Source of the DNA: Spirochaetaceae bacterium | GTDB taxonomy: Bacteria > Spirochaetota > Spirochaetia > Treponematales > Treponemataceae | Direction: 5' to 3' | Length of the DNA stretch: 57,873 nt | NCBI GenBank assembly: GCA_017936345.1 | Contig: JAGBFT010000070.1 | Coordinates: 1 to 57,873 of the forward strand | Shown here: one piece after another, positions 18,110 to 27,342 of the stretch | Layout of the letters: every line of letters begins with the position of its first letter | How positions within the stretch are numbered: the stretch's first letter is position 1 | Made by a program: the position numbers and the translations under genes | The notes under the pieces: model-generated | The model's input: the letters and a program-made list of their open reading frames with translations, nothing else | Database searches by the model: none | Told to the model about the DNA's origin: nothing

Positions 18110-18687
18110 TGGGTAATAATTTTATTGGTCTGAATGAATTATGTTTATTATCTGACGTATTTGATTTAGAAACAGAATTTAATATTCCTTCTATTAATTA
18201 TGATGAAAATTTTCTTTTAGAAAAAAATAAAACACATTTGTTACTTTTGTGTGTTTCATCATTCAAAAATAGAAATCCTGTTACAATTCGAAATATAAGA
18301 AATATAATAATTGAACGTAAAGAGGCTCCTTTTTTTTATAATCAGGATTGGTTTTTGAATGAAAGTTTCATTGATGAGGAACTTACATGTCAATGGATTC
18401 TTGTATCAAAAAGTATTTTACGAGAATCAAGAGGTTGTGAACCAAAGGAAATTAAAAAAAAATATCCTTTGTATAAAGCTATAGAGTTAACCTATGCTTT
18501 CTTTGTGAATTACTTTGTCTCTGGTGGAGAAAAACTGTGGAATAATGATTATGTATGGTGCAGTGACTTTGATGACAAAGGGGATCAAATATATGTTGGT
18601 AGATATACTGATGCATCAGGATTAAATGCTGATGGTTTTGAGATTCATAGGCATTTAAAAATTAAGATGAACTACGGAGTTGTGTAA
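18109..18687 (+). CDS. Unrecognised protein in the nonulosonate operon
   Basis: I do not recognise this family. It has 192 residues from ATG 18109, which overlaps the previous stop as TAATG. An upstream in-frame ATG at 18082 would add nine residues. There is no signal peptide or membrane segment. The C-terminal half is dense in aromatic and charged residues (YVWCSDFDDKGDQIYVGRY, then GFEIHRHLKI), as in an enzyme active site. AT-rich like its neighbours. It could supply one of the two steps missing from this operon (acetyl transfer, UDP removal), but nothing in the sequence proves it. Confidence 0.6.
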   Translation: MGNNFIGLNELCLLSDVFDLETEFNIPSINYDENFLLEKNKTHLLLLCVSSFKNRNPVTIRNIRNIIIERKEAPFFYNQDWFLNESFIDEELTCQWILVSKSILRESRGCEPKEIKKKYPLYKAIELTYAFFVNYFVSGGEKLWNNDYVWCSDFDDKGDQIYVGRYTDASGLNADGFEIHRHLKIKMNYGVV

Positions 18688-18886
18688 TTATGAATTATAT
18701 GAAAGTAAAAATAATCTCTCCCGATCCCTGTTCGCCTGCGCGGACATACAGAAGGGGGAACTGTTCACGGAGTCCAACATCCGCTCCGTCCGCCCTGGGG
18801 ACGGGCGCAGCCCAAAGTATTTGCCACAGCTATTGGGCACACCTAGCAATAGGGATTATAAGTTTGGGGAGCCGATAGAGTTGTAA
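18680..18886 (+). pseudogene. C-terminal SAF-domain fragment of a second NeuB/PseI-type synthase
   Basis: The frame encodes about 60 residues of the C-terminal antifreeze-like domain of a nonulosonate synthase: SRSLFACADIQKGELFTESN, IRSVRPGDG, SPKYLPQLLG and a terminal GEPIEL. No barrel domain precedes it. The fragment overlaps the end of the preceding gene and its stop overlaps the next start (TAATG). From about 18720 it is clearly richer in G+C than the genes on both sides. It is best read as the tail of an older synthase gene left when new genes were inserted. Confidence 0.7.
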
Positions 18887-20274
18887 TGGTAAATACTTCA
18901 ATTTCTCGATCTGTTGCTTGGCAGCTAATAGGAAAGTTTTTTTTACAAGGTGTGGCTTTTTTTACTACACCCATATTTACACGTTTATTAACTCCTTCAG
19001 ATTATGGATACGTTGCCTTATATAATTCTTGGTTGTCAATGGTCACTCTTTTTATTGGTCTTGAAGTGGGGGGATCAATTGCTAATGCTAGGATTCGATA
19101 CCAAATTGAGAATCCTTTTAAGTATTTATCGAGTATACTAACAATTTCTTCTATTTCATTTTTTGTATTTTTATTTATTGGTATTTTTTTTAAAGATGTG
19201 CTTTCATCTATTCTTAAATTAAGGCAAGATTTAGTTATCTTGTTAATTGTGCATAGCTATGCTACATTTGTTATTTCTTTTTTAGTTATTAAATATGATG
19301 CATTCAAACAAGTCGAAAAATCAGCAATTCTTTCTCTGTTGCAATCAATTGTGGTTGTAATATGTTCCCTCTTATTTGTTTTTTATGGTAAAGGACATAA
19401 GGCAGAATCTAGGATATATGGCCAGGCAATCCCCACGATAGTTATGAGTTTAATAATAGTTTTTTTTATTTACATTAAAGGGAAAGTTTTTTGGAATTCA
19501 GAGTATAACAAATTTTGTTTAAAACTTACTCTCCCATTGATTGCTCATAGTATAGGTGGAGTTGTATTCTCACAGAGTGATAAAGTTATGTTGCAATATA
19601 TGGCTGATGATACTGCCTTAGGAATTTATAGTGTTGTATACTCTTTGTGTTCTATTCTGACAATTATATATTCTGCATTGAATGTTGCTTGGGTTCCTTT
19701 TTATTATGATTATAAAAATCAACAAAATACAAGTCAAATTTTAATTCATTCTAAAAGATATATTAAATTTTTTACTTTATTGTGCATTGGTTTTATGTTA
19801 CTCTCAACTGATGTTTTAAAAATTATTGCCCCTTCATCTTATTGGTCAGGAACATCTATAATTTGGATACTAGTGCTATCAATATATTTTAGATTCTTAT
19901 ATTTGTTTCCAGCTAATCATGAGTTTTATAATTGTAAAAATATTATAGCCCCTATTGGGACAGTTTTTGCTGCAAGTGTTAATATTATTGCTAATTATAT
20001 TTTGATTTCAAAGTATGGTGTTAGTGGTGCTGCATTGGGAACTTTAATTGCAAATTTGTGTCTCTTTTTATTTCATTCGTTCATGGTTAAATTTTTTGTA
20101 AAAGAATCATTTGAATATTCATGGAAGTTTTATTTTCCATGGTGTGTATGTTTATTAGTCTTTGTACACATTTCCCCTGTCATTTCAAATTTTGTTATTA
20201 TTAGATGGATATTATCATTTTTTTTAGGTGTTTATATAATAACAGATATTATAAAACACAAAAGTTTTTTTTAG
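18886..20274 (+). CDS. Wzx-type polysaccharide flippase
   Basis: Integral membrane protein of 462 residues with about twelve to fourteen hydrophobic segments, of the polysaccharide transporter (MOP/PST) family. The N-terminus reads IGKFFLQGVAFFTTPIFTRL, LTPSDYGYVALY, typical for Wzx. It is expected to move undecaprenyl-linked repeat units across the inner membrane. The start overlaps the stop of the SAF fragment. Very AT-rich. Confidence 0.85.
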   Translation: MVNTSISRSVAWQLIGKFFLQGVAFFTTPIFTRLLTPSDYGYVALYNSWLSMVTLFIGLEVGGSIANARIRYQIENPFKYLSSILTISSISFFVFLFIGIFFKDVLSSILKLRQDLVILLIVHSYATFVISFLVIKYDAFKQVEKSAILSLLQSIVVVICSLLFVFYGKGHKAESRIYGQAIPTIVMSLIIVFFIYIKGKVFWNSEYNKFCLKLTLPLIAHSIGGVVFSQSDKVMLQYMADDTALGIYSVVYSLCSILTIIYSALNVAWVPFYYDYKNQQNTSQILIHSKRYIKFFTLLCIGFMLLSTDVLKIIAPSSYWSGTSIIWILVLSIYFRFLYLFPANHEFYNCKNIIAPIGTVFAASVNIIANYILISKYGVSGAALGTLIANLCLFLFHSFMVKFFVKESFEYSWKFYFPWCVCLLVFVHISPVISNFVIIRWILSFFLGVYIITDIIKHKSFF

Positions 20275-20283
20275 GAGGAAATT

Positions 20284-21168
20284 TTGGTAAAAAAAATAAT
20301 TAAAGATATACCTTTATTATATGGTTTCATAAAGCCAATTTATTTATATATATATAGATTTTATAAACTACTAAAGTGCATTTTTCGACAGGTTAATATC
20401 TCCTGTGAAGGTGATATTATAATTCTTGGTACAGGTCCATCTTTAAAAACGGACATAAATAGAGTTTTGTTAAACAAGGCTGATACTCCTATTATGGTTG
20501 TTAACTCTTTTTGCTTAGATGATTCATTTTGTAGTTTAAAACCGTCTTTTTATGTTTTGGCTGATCCTGGATATTACAATGATGAAGCAAGGGGATGCTG
20601 TGAAGATGATAGAGATATTTTCATACAAACAATAAATAATGTTGTAAATTGGCCTATAACAATAATATTGCCAGTTAGTGGGAATAAATCCTTTCTTGTT
20701 AAAAAATTGAGAAATAATAAATTTATAGACTTTATTTTTATTGAATCAAATCATTGTATTCATCCCTTATTTGTAAAAAAATTTATTTCTTATAATAAAA
20801 ATATTTCAACTCCAATATTTCAAAATGTTTTACAAATGTGTCTATATTACTGTATTTATAAAAAATACCAAAATATTTTTGTTTTTGGAGCAGATCACAA
20901 TTGGTGTAAAGATATAATGGTTACAGAAGATAATGTTGTAGCAATAAATGAAAATCACTGTTATGGATACGAACATCATAAAGTCCATCCATTAGAAAAA
21001 CTTGATGGAGCCTACTGGAATATGGGTGAATTATTTGAGGCTTGGATGAATGTTTACAAAGGATATTATGATTTATATAATTATGCAAATTATAACTGCG
21101 TAAAGATTTTCAATGAATCATCTGTTTCCTTTGTAGATGCATTCCCAAGAAAAAGTGGTAGATTTTAA
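20284..21168 (+). CDS. GTGPSLK-motif protein, DUF115/GT42-like
   Basis: Protein of 294 residues started by TTG at 20284, with a perfect AGGAGG at 20273-20278. The motif IIILGTGPSLKTDINRVL followed by VVNSFCLD and FYVLADPGYY resembles the nucleotide-binding start of DUF115 proteins and of the GT42 sialyltransferase group. VFGADHNW recurs in such proteins. In a locus that makes a nonulosonic acid it is a fair candidate for the transferase that adds it, though the similarity is by eye only. No signal peptide; probably acts on the cytoplasmic face of the membrane. Confidence 0.45.
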   Translation: MVKKIIKDIPLLYGFIKPIYLYIYRFYKLLKCIFRQVNISCEGDIIILGTGPSLKTDINRVLLNKADTPIMVVNSFCLDDSFCSLKPSFYVLADPGYYNDEARGCCEDDRDIFIQTINNVVNWPITIILPVSGNKSFLVKKLRNNKFIDFIFIESNHCIHPLFVKKFISYNKNISTPIFQNVLQMCLYYCIYKKYQNIFVFGADHNWCKDIMVTEDNVVAINENHCYGYEHHKVHPLEKLDGAYWNMGELFEAWMNVYKGYYDLYNYANYNCVKIFNESSVSFVDAFPRKSGRF

Positions 21169-21837
21169 ATGTTAAAAAGGATTGTAAAGTTTATAATACA
21201 AAAGATTCTGTATCGGGGATTATTAAAATTTAATTATTCAAATAAAATCGGTTTTAAGTCAAAATTTGAAGGAGCTAACATTTTGTTTGAAAACGTTAGA
21301 TTTAGTGGCAAAATGGGATATGGAAGTTATATTGCATCAAACAGTATGTTGATAGGAAAAATTGGACGTTTTTCTTCAATTGGACCAAATGTTTCGTGTA
21401 ATAATGGTCAGCATCCATATACATATCCATATGCTACCACACACCCTTTATTTTATAGTAGGTCATCGATTTGGTCAGAACATTGGATAGAAGAAGAGAA
21501 ATTTGAAGAACATAGGTATGTAAAAGACTCAAAATATCCAATAGTTATTGGAAACGACTGTTGGATTGGGGCAAATGTTTTTATTGTTGGTGGTGTAACA
21601 ATAAACGACGGTAGTGTTGTTTTAGCAGGTTCTGTTGTTACAAAGGATGTCCCATCATATGCAGTGGTTGGAGGTGTTCCGGCTAAAGTATTAAAGTTTA
21701 GATTCAGATCTGAAGATATTAGTTTTTTACAACAGGTAAAATGGTGGGAAAAAGATATTAATTGGTTAAAAATGAATGCAGAATTGTTTACAGATATAGA
21801 CAAGTTAAAGAGTAAAATTAATGATTATACTAAATGA
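21169..21837 (+). CDS. Hexapeptide-repeat acetyltransferase (CatB/XAT-like)
   Basis: Left-handed beta-helix acyltransferase of 222 residues. The repeats and family signature are visible: [25 protein letters not shown] (active-site His), [38 protein letters not shown] and VPAKVLKF. It probably O- or N-acetylates a sugar of the polysaccharide, or an intermediate of the amino-sugar pathway. It starts directly after the stop codon of the preceding gene. Confidence 0.8.
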   Translation: MLKRIVKFIIQKILYRGLLKFNYSNKIGFKSKFEGANILFENVRFSGKMGYGSYIASNSMLIGKIGRFSSIGPNVSCNNGQHPYTYPYATTHPLFYSRSSIWSEHWIEEEKFEEHRYVKDSKYPIVIGNDCWIGANVFIVGGVTINDGSVVLAGSVVTKDVPSYAVVGGVPAKVLKFRFRSEDISFLQQVKWWEKDINWLKMNAELFTDIDKLKSKINDYTK

Positions 21838-21892
21838 GATAAGATAAGTGGAAGAGATGGTGTATATATGAAAACTTATTTATATGAAATGA

Positions 21893-23110
21893 AATCTAGT
21901 CGTTGTCTCTTTAAGTCCTGATGATATAGCTGATTTATCAGAAAGTGATTCTGATATGTTTAAATTGATTCGTGATTGGAAAAGGGGATTAACGGATGTT
22001 ATTGTAAAAAAATGGTAAGCAAACTCAATCTAACTTTTAAAACGAGAAAAAAGTTGTAGGGACGATATTAAGTATTTTCAAGATATTTTAGATAAAAAAT
22101 TAAATATTAAACATGAGAACCAAAATAAAATTATTCAGGAATTTCAAAAGAATAAGAGAGTTGTTGTATTTATTGATGATCTTGATAGAGGATGGGAAGG
22201 AAAAAAAGAAGACATAAAGAGAATTTCTGCAATGATTAATGCTGTTAGAGATTTAGCACGTGAAAATTCTTCCATCAATTTCAAAATCAGTTTAAGAACA
22301 GATGTGTATTATTTATATAGGACAAATGACGAATCTACAGACAAGGTTGAAGGTGCTGTTGTTTGGTTAAAATGGAATAATTTCCAAATTTTAGCTTTAT
22401 TGTCTAAGAGAATTGTTACTTATTTTGATGGAGTTGTAGCTGAAGAACAATTATTGAATTCTACTCAGGAAATACTGGCGAAAATATTGGATTATGTTTT
22501 TGATACAAATTTTAATGGTAAGGGAAAATGGGCAGAAATTCCCGTTTACAGATTGTTAACATCCTTAATAAGGATGCGTCCTCGTGACTTGATAAAAATT
22601 TGTACTCTTGCTGCTAGAGAAGCAAGAAAGAATAAGAAAAGTAAAATAGGAACAAATGAATTCAACTCCATATTTGAAGAGTATTCACGGGGAAGATTAC
22701 AAGATACGATAATTGAGTTTCGGTCTGAGTTACCCGATATAGAAAGACTCTTGATAAATATGAAACCTACAACGATTGAAAGAAAGACTCAGAGTTCATA
22801 TGTTTTTAAAACTGACCAACTTTTAAAAAAGTAAAGAATATTAAAGAAAGAGGTGATTTTTTATTTTCTAACAGGAAAAAAGCTTCAGAACATGAGTTAT
22901 GTGCATATATGTATAAAATAAATTTTTTTGACAGCTCGCAAAGATACGGCAGATAGAATTGTACGCAAATACTTTGAAGAAAATAATTTTTTGTCAAATA
23001 AATTTGTGGATTTTGGTTTTGATTGGGAAATTCATCCTGTCTACAGATGGGCTTTACAACCTGAGAATGTATTAGATATAATTAACACATTGGCAATTTG
23101 TGATGATTGA
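21893..23110 (+). pseudogene. Broken P-loop ATPase (Sll1717-like)
   Basis: Remains of a P-loop ATPase gene. The first piece (21893-22015) encodes VVVSLSPDDIADL and LIRDWKRGL, then in-frame stops occur at 22016 and 22031. The frame is open again from 22034 and carries a Walker B (VVVFIDDLDRGWEG, 22160 on) and the C-terminal half to a stop at 22834. The C-terminus continues in another frame (FSNRKKASEHELCAYMYKIN, from about 22837). After a second shift near 22928 it runs to 23110 (TARKDTADRIV to LDIINTLAICDD). No Walker A region is present. Two stops and two frameshifts mean it is dead. The family call is by pattern memory; intact members are often linked to defence or mobile regions. Confidence 0.7.
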
Positions 23111-23113
23111 TAT

Positions 23114-23155
23114 AATGGTAGTGGGCTACGTACAAAAGGAATAACTAAAGTTTAA
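23114..23155 (+). pseudogene. 5' remnant of a family-2 glycosyltransferase
   Basis: Fourteen codons ending in TAA encode NGSGLRTKGITKV. This closely matches the N-terminus of the glycosyltransferase gene at 23556 (GGLRTKGITK). Over 27 bases the two differ at three positions, all silent third-codon bases. It is thus a coding remnant and not a fresh duplication, and it marks a recombination junction right after the broken ATPase. Confidence 0.6.
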
Positions 23156-23247
23156 ACAATAAAGTTTTATGCAAAACATCAAAGCTTAAGCGATATCTCC
23201 CTTTTTTATTCAAGGGAAGTTTTATGATGATGAATTAAACTCCAACG

Positions 23248-23475
23248 ATGACACAGATAAGGAAAAAGCGTGTTTTAAAAGATTTTACATCAGGTACAAA
23301 AAATCTTGTTGCAATCCTATATTTTATGGGCTGTGCAGTTGAAAATAGTTCTATAATTTTCAAGGAAATATCTATCAATGAGCGTGTCCCAAAGTCAAAT
23401 AATAAAAAAGGGATGAATAAATATTTACTTCGTATGCATGAAACTCTAAAGAAATCAAGCAAATATATGCAGTAG
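23248..23475 (+). CDS. Small hypothetical frame between two glycosyltransferase starts
   Basis: An open frame of 75 codons rich in Lys. I recognise no family, and there is no clear ribosome site. The surrounding 23156-23555 stretch is AT-rich and otherwise shows nothing coding. It may be another gene fragment, or not expressed at all. The opposite strand also has an open frame here. Confidence 0.2.
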   Translation: MTQIRKKRVLKDFTSGTKNLVAILYFMGCAVENSSIIFKEISINERVPKSNNKKGMNKYLLRMHETLKKSSKYMQ

Positions 23476-23555
23476 AAAAAACCATGTATCATTATAGCAT
23501 TTTTTAAAGTTAATTTGTCAATCTAACACATATAGTAAGAATAAAGGATTATCTT

Positions 23556-24338
23556 ATGCTAACTGGTGGACTACGTACAAAGGGTATAACTAAAACAAGT
23601 AGTGAATCTCAGCCCCTTATTACAGTTGTTACTGTGGTCTATAACGCAGAATCAACCCTAGAACAAACAATTCTCAGTGTTATAAACCAGACCTACGATA
23701 ATGTTGAATATATTCTCGTAGATGGTGCCAGTACAGATGGAACCTTGGACATTATCAAAAAATATGAGGATAAAATCGACTACTGGATAAGTGAACCTGA
23801 CAAGGGTATTTATGATGCCATGAACAAGGGGATTGATCTTGCCTGTGGGGATTTTTTGGTGTTTTTAGGAGCAGATGACTTATTATTTGATGCGTACGTG
23901 TTCCAGAATATTTCTAACAGAATGGTTAATAGGGAGGCTGTCTACTACGGTAATGTTTTTTTTAGGGAAAAACAAGTTATATATGGCTTTAGTTTTAATA
24001 AACTAAAATTGTGTTGTAGAAATATTTGTCATCAGTCTATTTTTTATCCCAAAAGGATATATAAGAAATTGAATTATAATTTAAGATTTAAGATTTATGC
24101 TGATTGGGAATATAACATAAGAGTCTGGAATCAATGTCAATTTATTTATCTTGCTGTTGTTGTAACTAATTTTTATGATTGTGGAAGTAGTGGTCAAGGT
24201 GATTTTGAATTTTGCAGAAAAAAAAAAGATTTGATTATCCAGAATTTTGGAAAGCATGTGTATTGGTTATATTTATGTTTAAAACCTTTTTCTCGATATA
24301 TTTATTTTCTCCGAGATTTAATTCTTTCTAAGAGATGA
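23556..24338 (+). CDS. Family 2 glycosyltransferase
   Basis: GT-A-fold glycosyltransferase of 260 residues. The N-terminal nucleotide-binding part reads LITVVTVVYNAESTLEQTI and VDGASTDGTLDII. SEPDKGIYDAMNKGI is followed by the DxD-like FLGADD. It transfers a sugar to the growing lipid-linked repeat unit on the cytoplasmic face of the membrane. The first 15 codons carry the GGLRTKGITK leader found also as a remnant 440 bp upstream. The first 350 bases are less AT-rich than the rest of the gene. Confidence 0.85.
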   Translation: MLTGGLRTKGITKTSSESQPLITVVTVVYNAESTLEQTILSVINQTYDNVEYILVDGASTDGTLDIIKKYEDKIDYWISEPDKGIYDAMNKGIDLACGDFLVFLGADDLLFDAYVFQNISNRMVNREAVYYGNVFFREKQVIYGFSFNKLKLCCRNICHQSIFYPKRIYKKLNYNLRFKIYADWEYNIRVWNQCQFIYLAVVVTNFYDCGSSGQGDFEFCRKKKDLIIQNFGKHVYWLYLCLKPFSRYIYFLRDLILSKR

Positions 24339-24351
24339 AAAGGACAATCTT

Positions 24352-25668
24352 ATGCGATTAGATGCTTTCATTGATTTATTGTTTAATAATGTATCAGTTT
24401 ATATCTTTACAGCTTGTATGGTCTTGTCTATTTACTATCTAGTTTTTCGCAAATATATATTTAATATTTTGGATATCTCTTTTTTTCAAAATTTTGTTTC
24501 ATCTGCCTTTGCTACTTCAACAGTTATTTTTTTATTTTATTGTAGTGAAATAAAATTTATTTATATTCTTCACTATTTTTTTACTATAGGGGTGTTTTAT
24601 TGTGTTTTTTTGTTATGTGCCAAAAAAGTACCTAAAAAAAATACATTAGGAATTATCCCTCGTCATCGTGTTTACATTCAAAAAAAAAATATTAGTATTA
24701 CTTTTTTCACCGTATTTGTATTGCTTTCTTTTTCTCATTGTTTATACCAGTTATATATTTATTTAGTAGCTGGTATACCGGTGTTGCTTGAGTCCCGTTT
24801 AAGCATAAATCTATCGGGAGGTGTGCTGATGGGGTTCTTATATCGAGTTAGCGGTCTATTTATTACTCCAGCTATGCTAATGTGTTGGTATATAGTATAT
24901 TTGGGGAGGAAATGGCAAAGACTATACGGCTGCATTTATTTGTCACTGCTGTTTGTTTTCGCTTTTCTGAGTGGCTCAAAAGGTGCTATATTAAATTTAT
25001 TTTTTGTATTTACAACTTTTGTTTTTTTTAGTCAAAATTATAACGTGAAGGGCGTTCGTTTCCTTCAAAGTAGTAGAATGATAATTGTCATTGTTTCTAT
25101 AGTGTGTCTTACTTTGGTGATTATTGTTATACAGAATAGAGGTAATTTATTGTCTGCTATCCAACATCTGTTTTTGCGTTTGAGTGCTTATGGGGATGGA
25201 TATGTATATGGTTACCCCAATGATAATTTAACTAAAATGGTTAAAATAAAATTGCTTGATTTTTTATTTGGTGATTTGTTGCATACGTTTAGGTTGTCCG
25301 CAACAGATCGGGGTGTTGGCTACGGTTTTAGTTTGATAGATATTGTCTATGGAATACCAGGGGCAACATCAGGACCTAATCCCCGATTTAATTTGGTTGG
25401 GTATTCCTATTTTGGATTTTGGGGAAGTGTTGTCATTGCAGCTTTTGCTGGAGGCATTTTTGCATTGGGCAGGAATCTCTTTATTGGATGTGTTGATAAA
25501 TCACCAGTTCATCAGGTAATATGTTACTATGTTTTTTCAATGGTGAATTTTATTGAAACTGATATAATTCAAGTAGTTACAAATTTGACTACAAATTTCT
25601 TCCTTCATACTATTATTTTTCTTGTTGGTTATTTTTTATTGAGATTTTCATCTTCTAAATCTCAATAA
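24352..25668 (+). CDS. Wzy-like polysaccharide polymerase
   Basis: Polytopic membrane protein of 438 residues with about ten to twelve hydrophobic segments and a larger hydrophilic loop before the last few, typical of O-antigen/capsule polymerases. Sequence is poorly conserved in this family, so the call rests on topology, the FLSGSKGAIL segment and position between glycosyltransferases in a locus with a Wzx flippase. It would join repeat units on the periplasmic side. The 150 bp after it hold no gene. Confidence 0.7.
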   Translation: MRLDAFIDLLFNNVSVYIFTACMVLSIYYLVFRKYIFNILDISFFQNFVSSAFATSTVIFLFYCSEIKFIYILHYFFTIGVFYCVFLLCAKKVPKKNTLGIIPRHRVYIQKKNISITFFTVFVLLSFSHCLYQLYIYLVAGIPVLLESRLSINLSGGVLMGFLYRVSGLFITPAMLMCWYIVYLGRKWQRLYGCIYLSLLFVFAFLSGSKGAILNLFFVFTTFVFFSQNYNVKGVRFLQSSRMIIVIVSIVCLTLVIIVIQNRGNLLSAIQHLFLRLSAYGDGYVYGYPNDNLTKMVKIKLLDFLFGDLLHTFRLSATDRGVGYGFSLIDIVYGIPGATSGPNPRFNLVGYSYFGFWGSVVIAAFAGGIFALGRNLFIGCVDKSPVHQVICYYVFSMVNFIETDIIQVVTNLTTNFFLHTIIFLVGYFLLRFSSSKSQ

Positions 25669-25847
25669 ACCTGTTATTAAATATTGTTAGTTGCTGTTTT
25701 ATAGAGATATTGGAATAGAGAATTGTTTGTGTATATTGAAATGTTAACACCTTTTTTTTCTTTGGGGTAATAATTTCTATTTTTTATAGTAAAGATAGTA
25801 TTTATATGTGATTTGAAATAATGATTTTTTATAGGGATATTTTTCTG

Positions 25848-26648
25848 ATGAAATTTAATCAAACACTTGTCATATACAATAAAAAGATAGAAGATTGTTT
25901 TCTCTTACGATTTAATGATATGTATATTTGTGATAACTCAACTGATGATAACATCAAAGAGTGCAATGTGCATTATGCAAGTTTAAATTATGACAAATTT
26001 GTCTATATTGACATGCAAGGAAATATGGGGCTAGCTAAGGCTTATAATAAGGCAATAGATGTTATTAAGCCAGGACAAGATGACTATATAATTATCTTTG
26101 ACCAAGATACTCACTTTTGTGCTGATATATTTGACAGGTACATAAAATATATCGAAGAAAATCCTCACATCGATATTGTTTGTCCTGTAGTGATAGATTC
26201 TGTAGGAGTTATGTCGCCTAGTTTGATTTTAGGGATGAAATATACCCATCTATCCAGTATAAAAGAAATCGGTAATAAAAAAATTAATGATTTCTCTTTT
26301 ATCAATTCTGGAATGTGTATCAAGGGTGCTGTTTTTTCAAAAATAAAATATGACGAGCATTTATTTTTAGATTTTGTGGATCATGATTTTATCATCAAGG
26401 CAAAGACAGAAGAATTAGAAATTGGTATTTGCGACGAAATAATTTTACATCAAGAATTTTCTGGAGTGACAAAGAATAGTTTTGAACAAGATTTCACAAG
26501 GTTCCAAATTTATGCTAAAGATTCAAAGGTGTTTTATCAAAAAAATTACAAAAAAGATTATCGTTTTATTCTTCTGAAAAGAGCATTAAAGTTGTGTTTC
26601 ATTCACAAAAGAATTGTTTTCTTAAAGGAACTGTTTAAAAAGAATTAA
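25848..26648 (+). CDS. Family 2 glycosyltransferase (rhamnosyltransferase-like)
   Basis: Glycosyltransferase of 266 residues from ATG 25848, which has AGGG eleven bases before it. The frame could begin nine codons earlier at 25821 but without a ribosome site. Motifs: MYICDNSTDD, NMGLAKAYNKAI, IIIFDQDTHF (DxD) and SFINSGMCIKG, as in the RfbF/RhaB-like rhamnosyltransferases. The donor sugar cannot be assigned. One base separates it from the next glycosyltransferase. Confidence 0.75.
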   Translation: MKFNQTLVIYNKKIEDCFLLRFNDMYICDNSTDDNIKECNVHYASLNYDKFVYIDMQGNMGLAKAYNKAIDVIKPGQDDYIIIFDQDTHFCADIFDRYIKYIEENPHIDIVCPVVIDSVGVMSPSLILGMKYTHLSSIKEIGNKKINDFSFINSGMCIKGAVFSKIKYDEHLFLDFVDHDFIIKAKTEELEIGICDEIILHQEFSGVTKNSFEQDFTRFQIYAKDSKVFYQKNYKKDYRFILLKRALKLCFIHKRIVFLKELFKKN

Positions 26649-26649
26649 T

Positions 26650-27342
26650 ATGATTTCCGTCTGTACTCCAACCTATAACGGCTCTTTATTCTTAAAAGAC
26701 CAATTGGATTCAATCTTATGTCAATTGACAGCTGATGATGAACTTATCATCTCGGATGATTCATCTACAGATGATACAACTCAAATAATAGAATGCTATA
26801 ATGACTCAAGAATAAAGTTGTTGAAGGATAATAGCTTTCATTCACCAGTGTATAATCTAGAAAATGCACTGCGGCATTCTCGGGGTGATTTTATTTTTCT
26901 TTCAGATCAAGATGATGTTTGGTTGCCAGGCAAAGTAAAAATAATGTTGGAACATTTGCAAAGATACGATTGTGTTGTTTCAGATGCTAAGGTTGTGGAT
27001 GGGGAATGCAATGTAATCCACAAGTCTTTTTTCGAATTAAATCATAGTGGGCCAGGTTTGTTCAGGAATATTGTCAAGAATGGCTTTTTAGGTTGTTGTA
27101 TGGCTTTTAATCGTACAATTCTTGATAAGGTATTGCCTTTCCCAAATCCAATACCAATGCATGACACTTGGATAGGACTTGTGGCAGAAAAATATGGAAC
27201 AACGTTTTTTTTAAATGAACCACTTATTTTATATAGAAGACATGGGGCCAATGCTTCTCCAACTGCAGAAAAGAGTAGGTATAGTATAACGGAAAAAATA
27301 TATCACAGATATTTATTTGCAAAGAATATAATACAAAGATAA
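26650..27342 (+). CDS. Family 2 glycosyltransferase
   Basis: GT-A-fold enzyme of 230 residues: ISVCTPTYNGSLFLKDQLDS, IISDDSSTDDT, and FIFLSDQDDVWLPGK with the metal-binding DxD. IPMHDTWIGLVA and LYRRHG are typical of the rhamnosyltransferase-like group of GT2. The start is one base after the preceding stop, and the stop abuts the next start, so the three glycosyltransferases form one translation unit. Confidence 0.82.
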   Translation: MISVCTPTYNGSLFLKDQLDSILCQLTADDELIISDDSSTDDTTQIIECYNDSRIKLLKDNSFHSPVYNLENALRHSRGDFIFLSDQDDVWLPGKVKIMLEHLQRYDCVVSDAKVVDGECNVIHKSFFELNHSGPGLFRNIVKNGFLGCCMAFNRTILDKVLPFPNPIPMHDTWIGLVAEKYGTTFFLNEPLILYRRHGANASPTAEKSRYSITEKIYHRYLFAKNIIQR

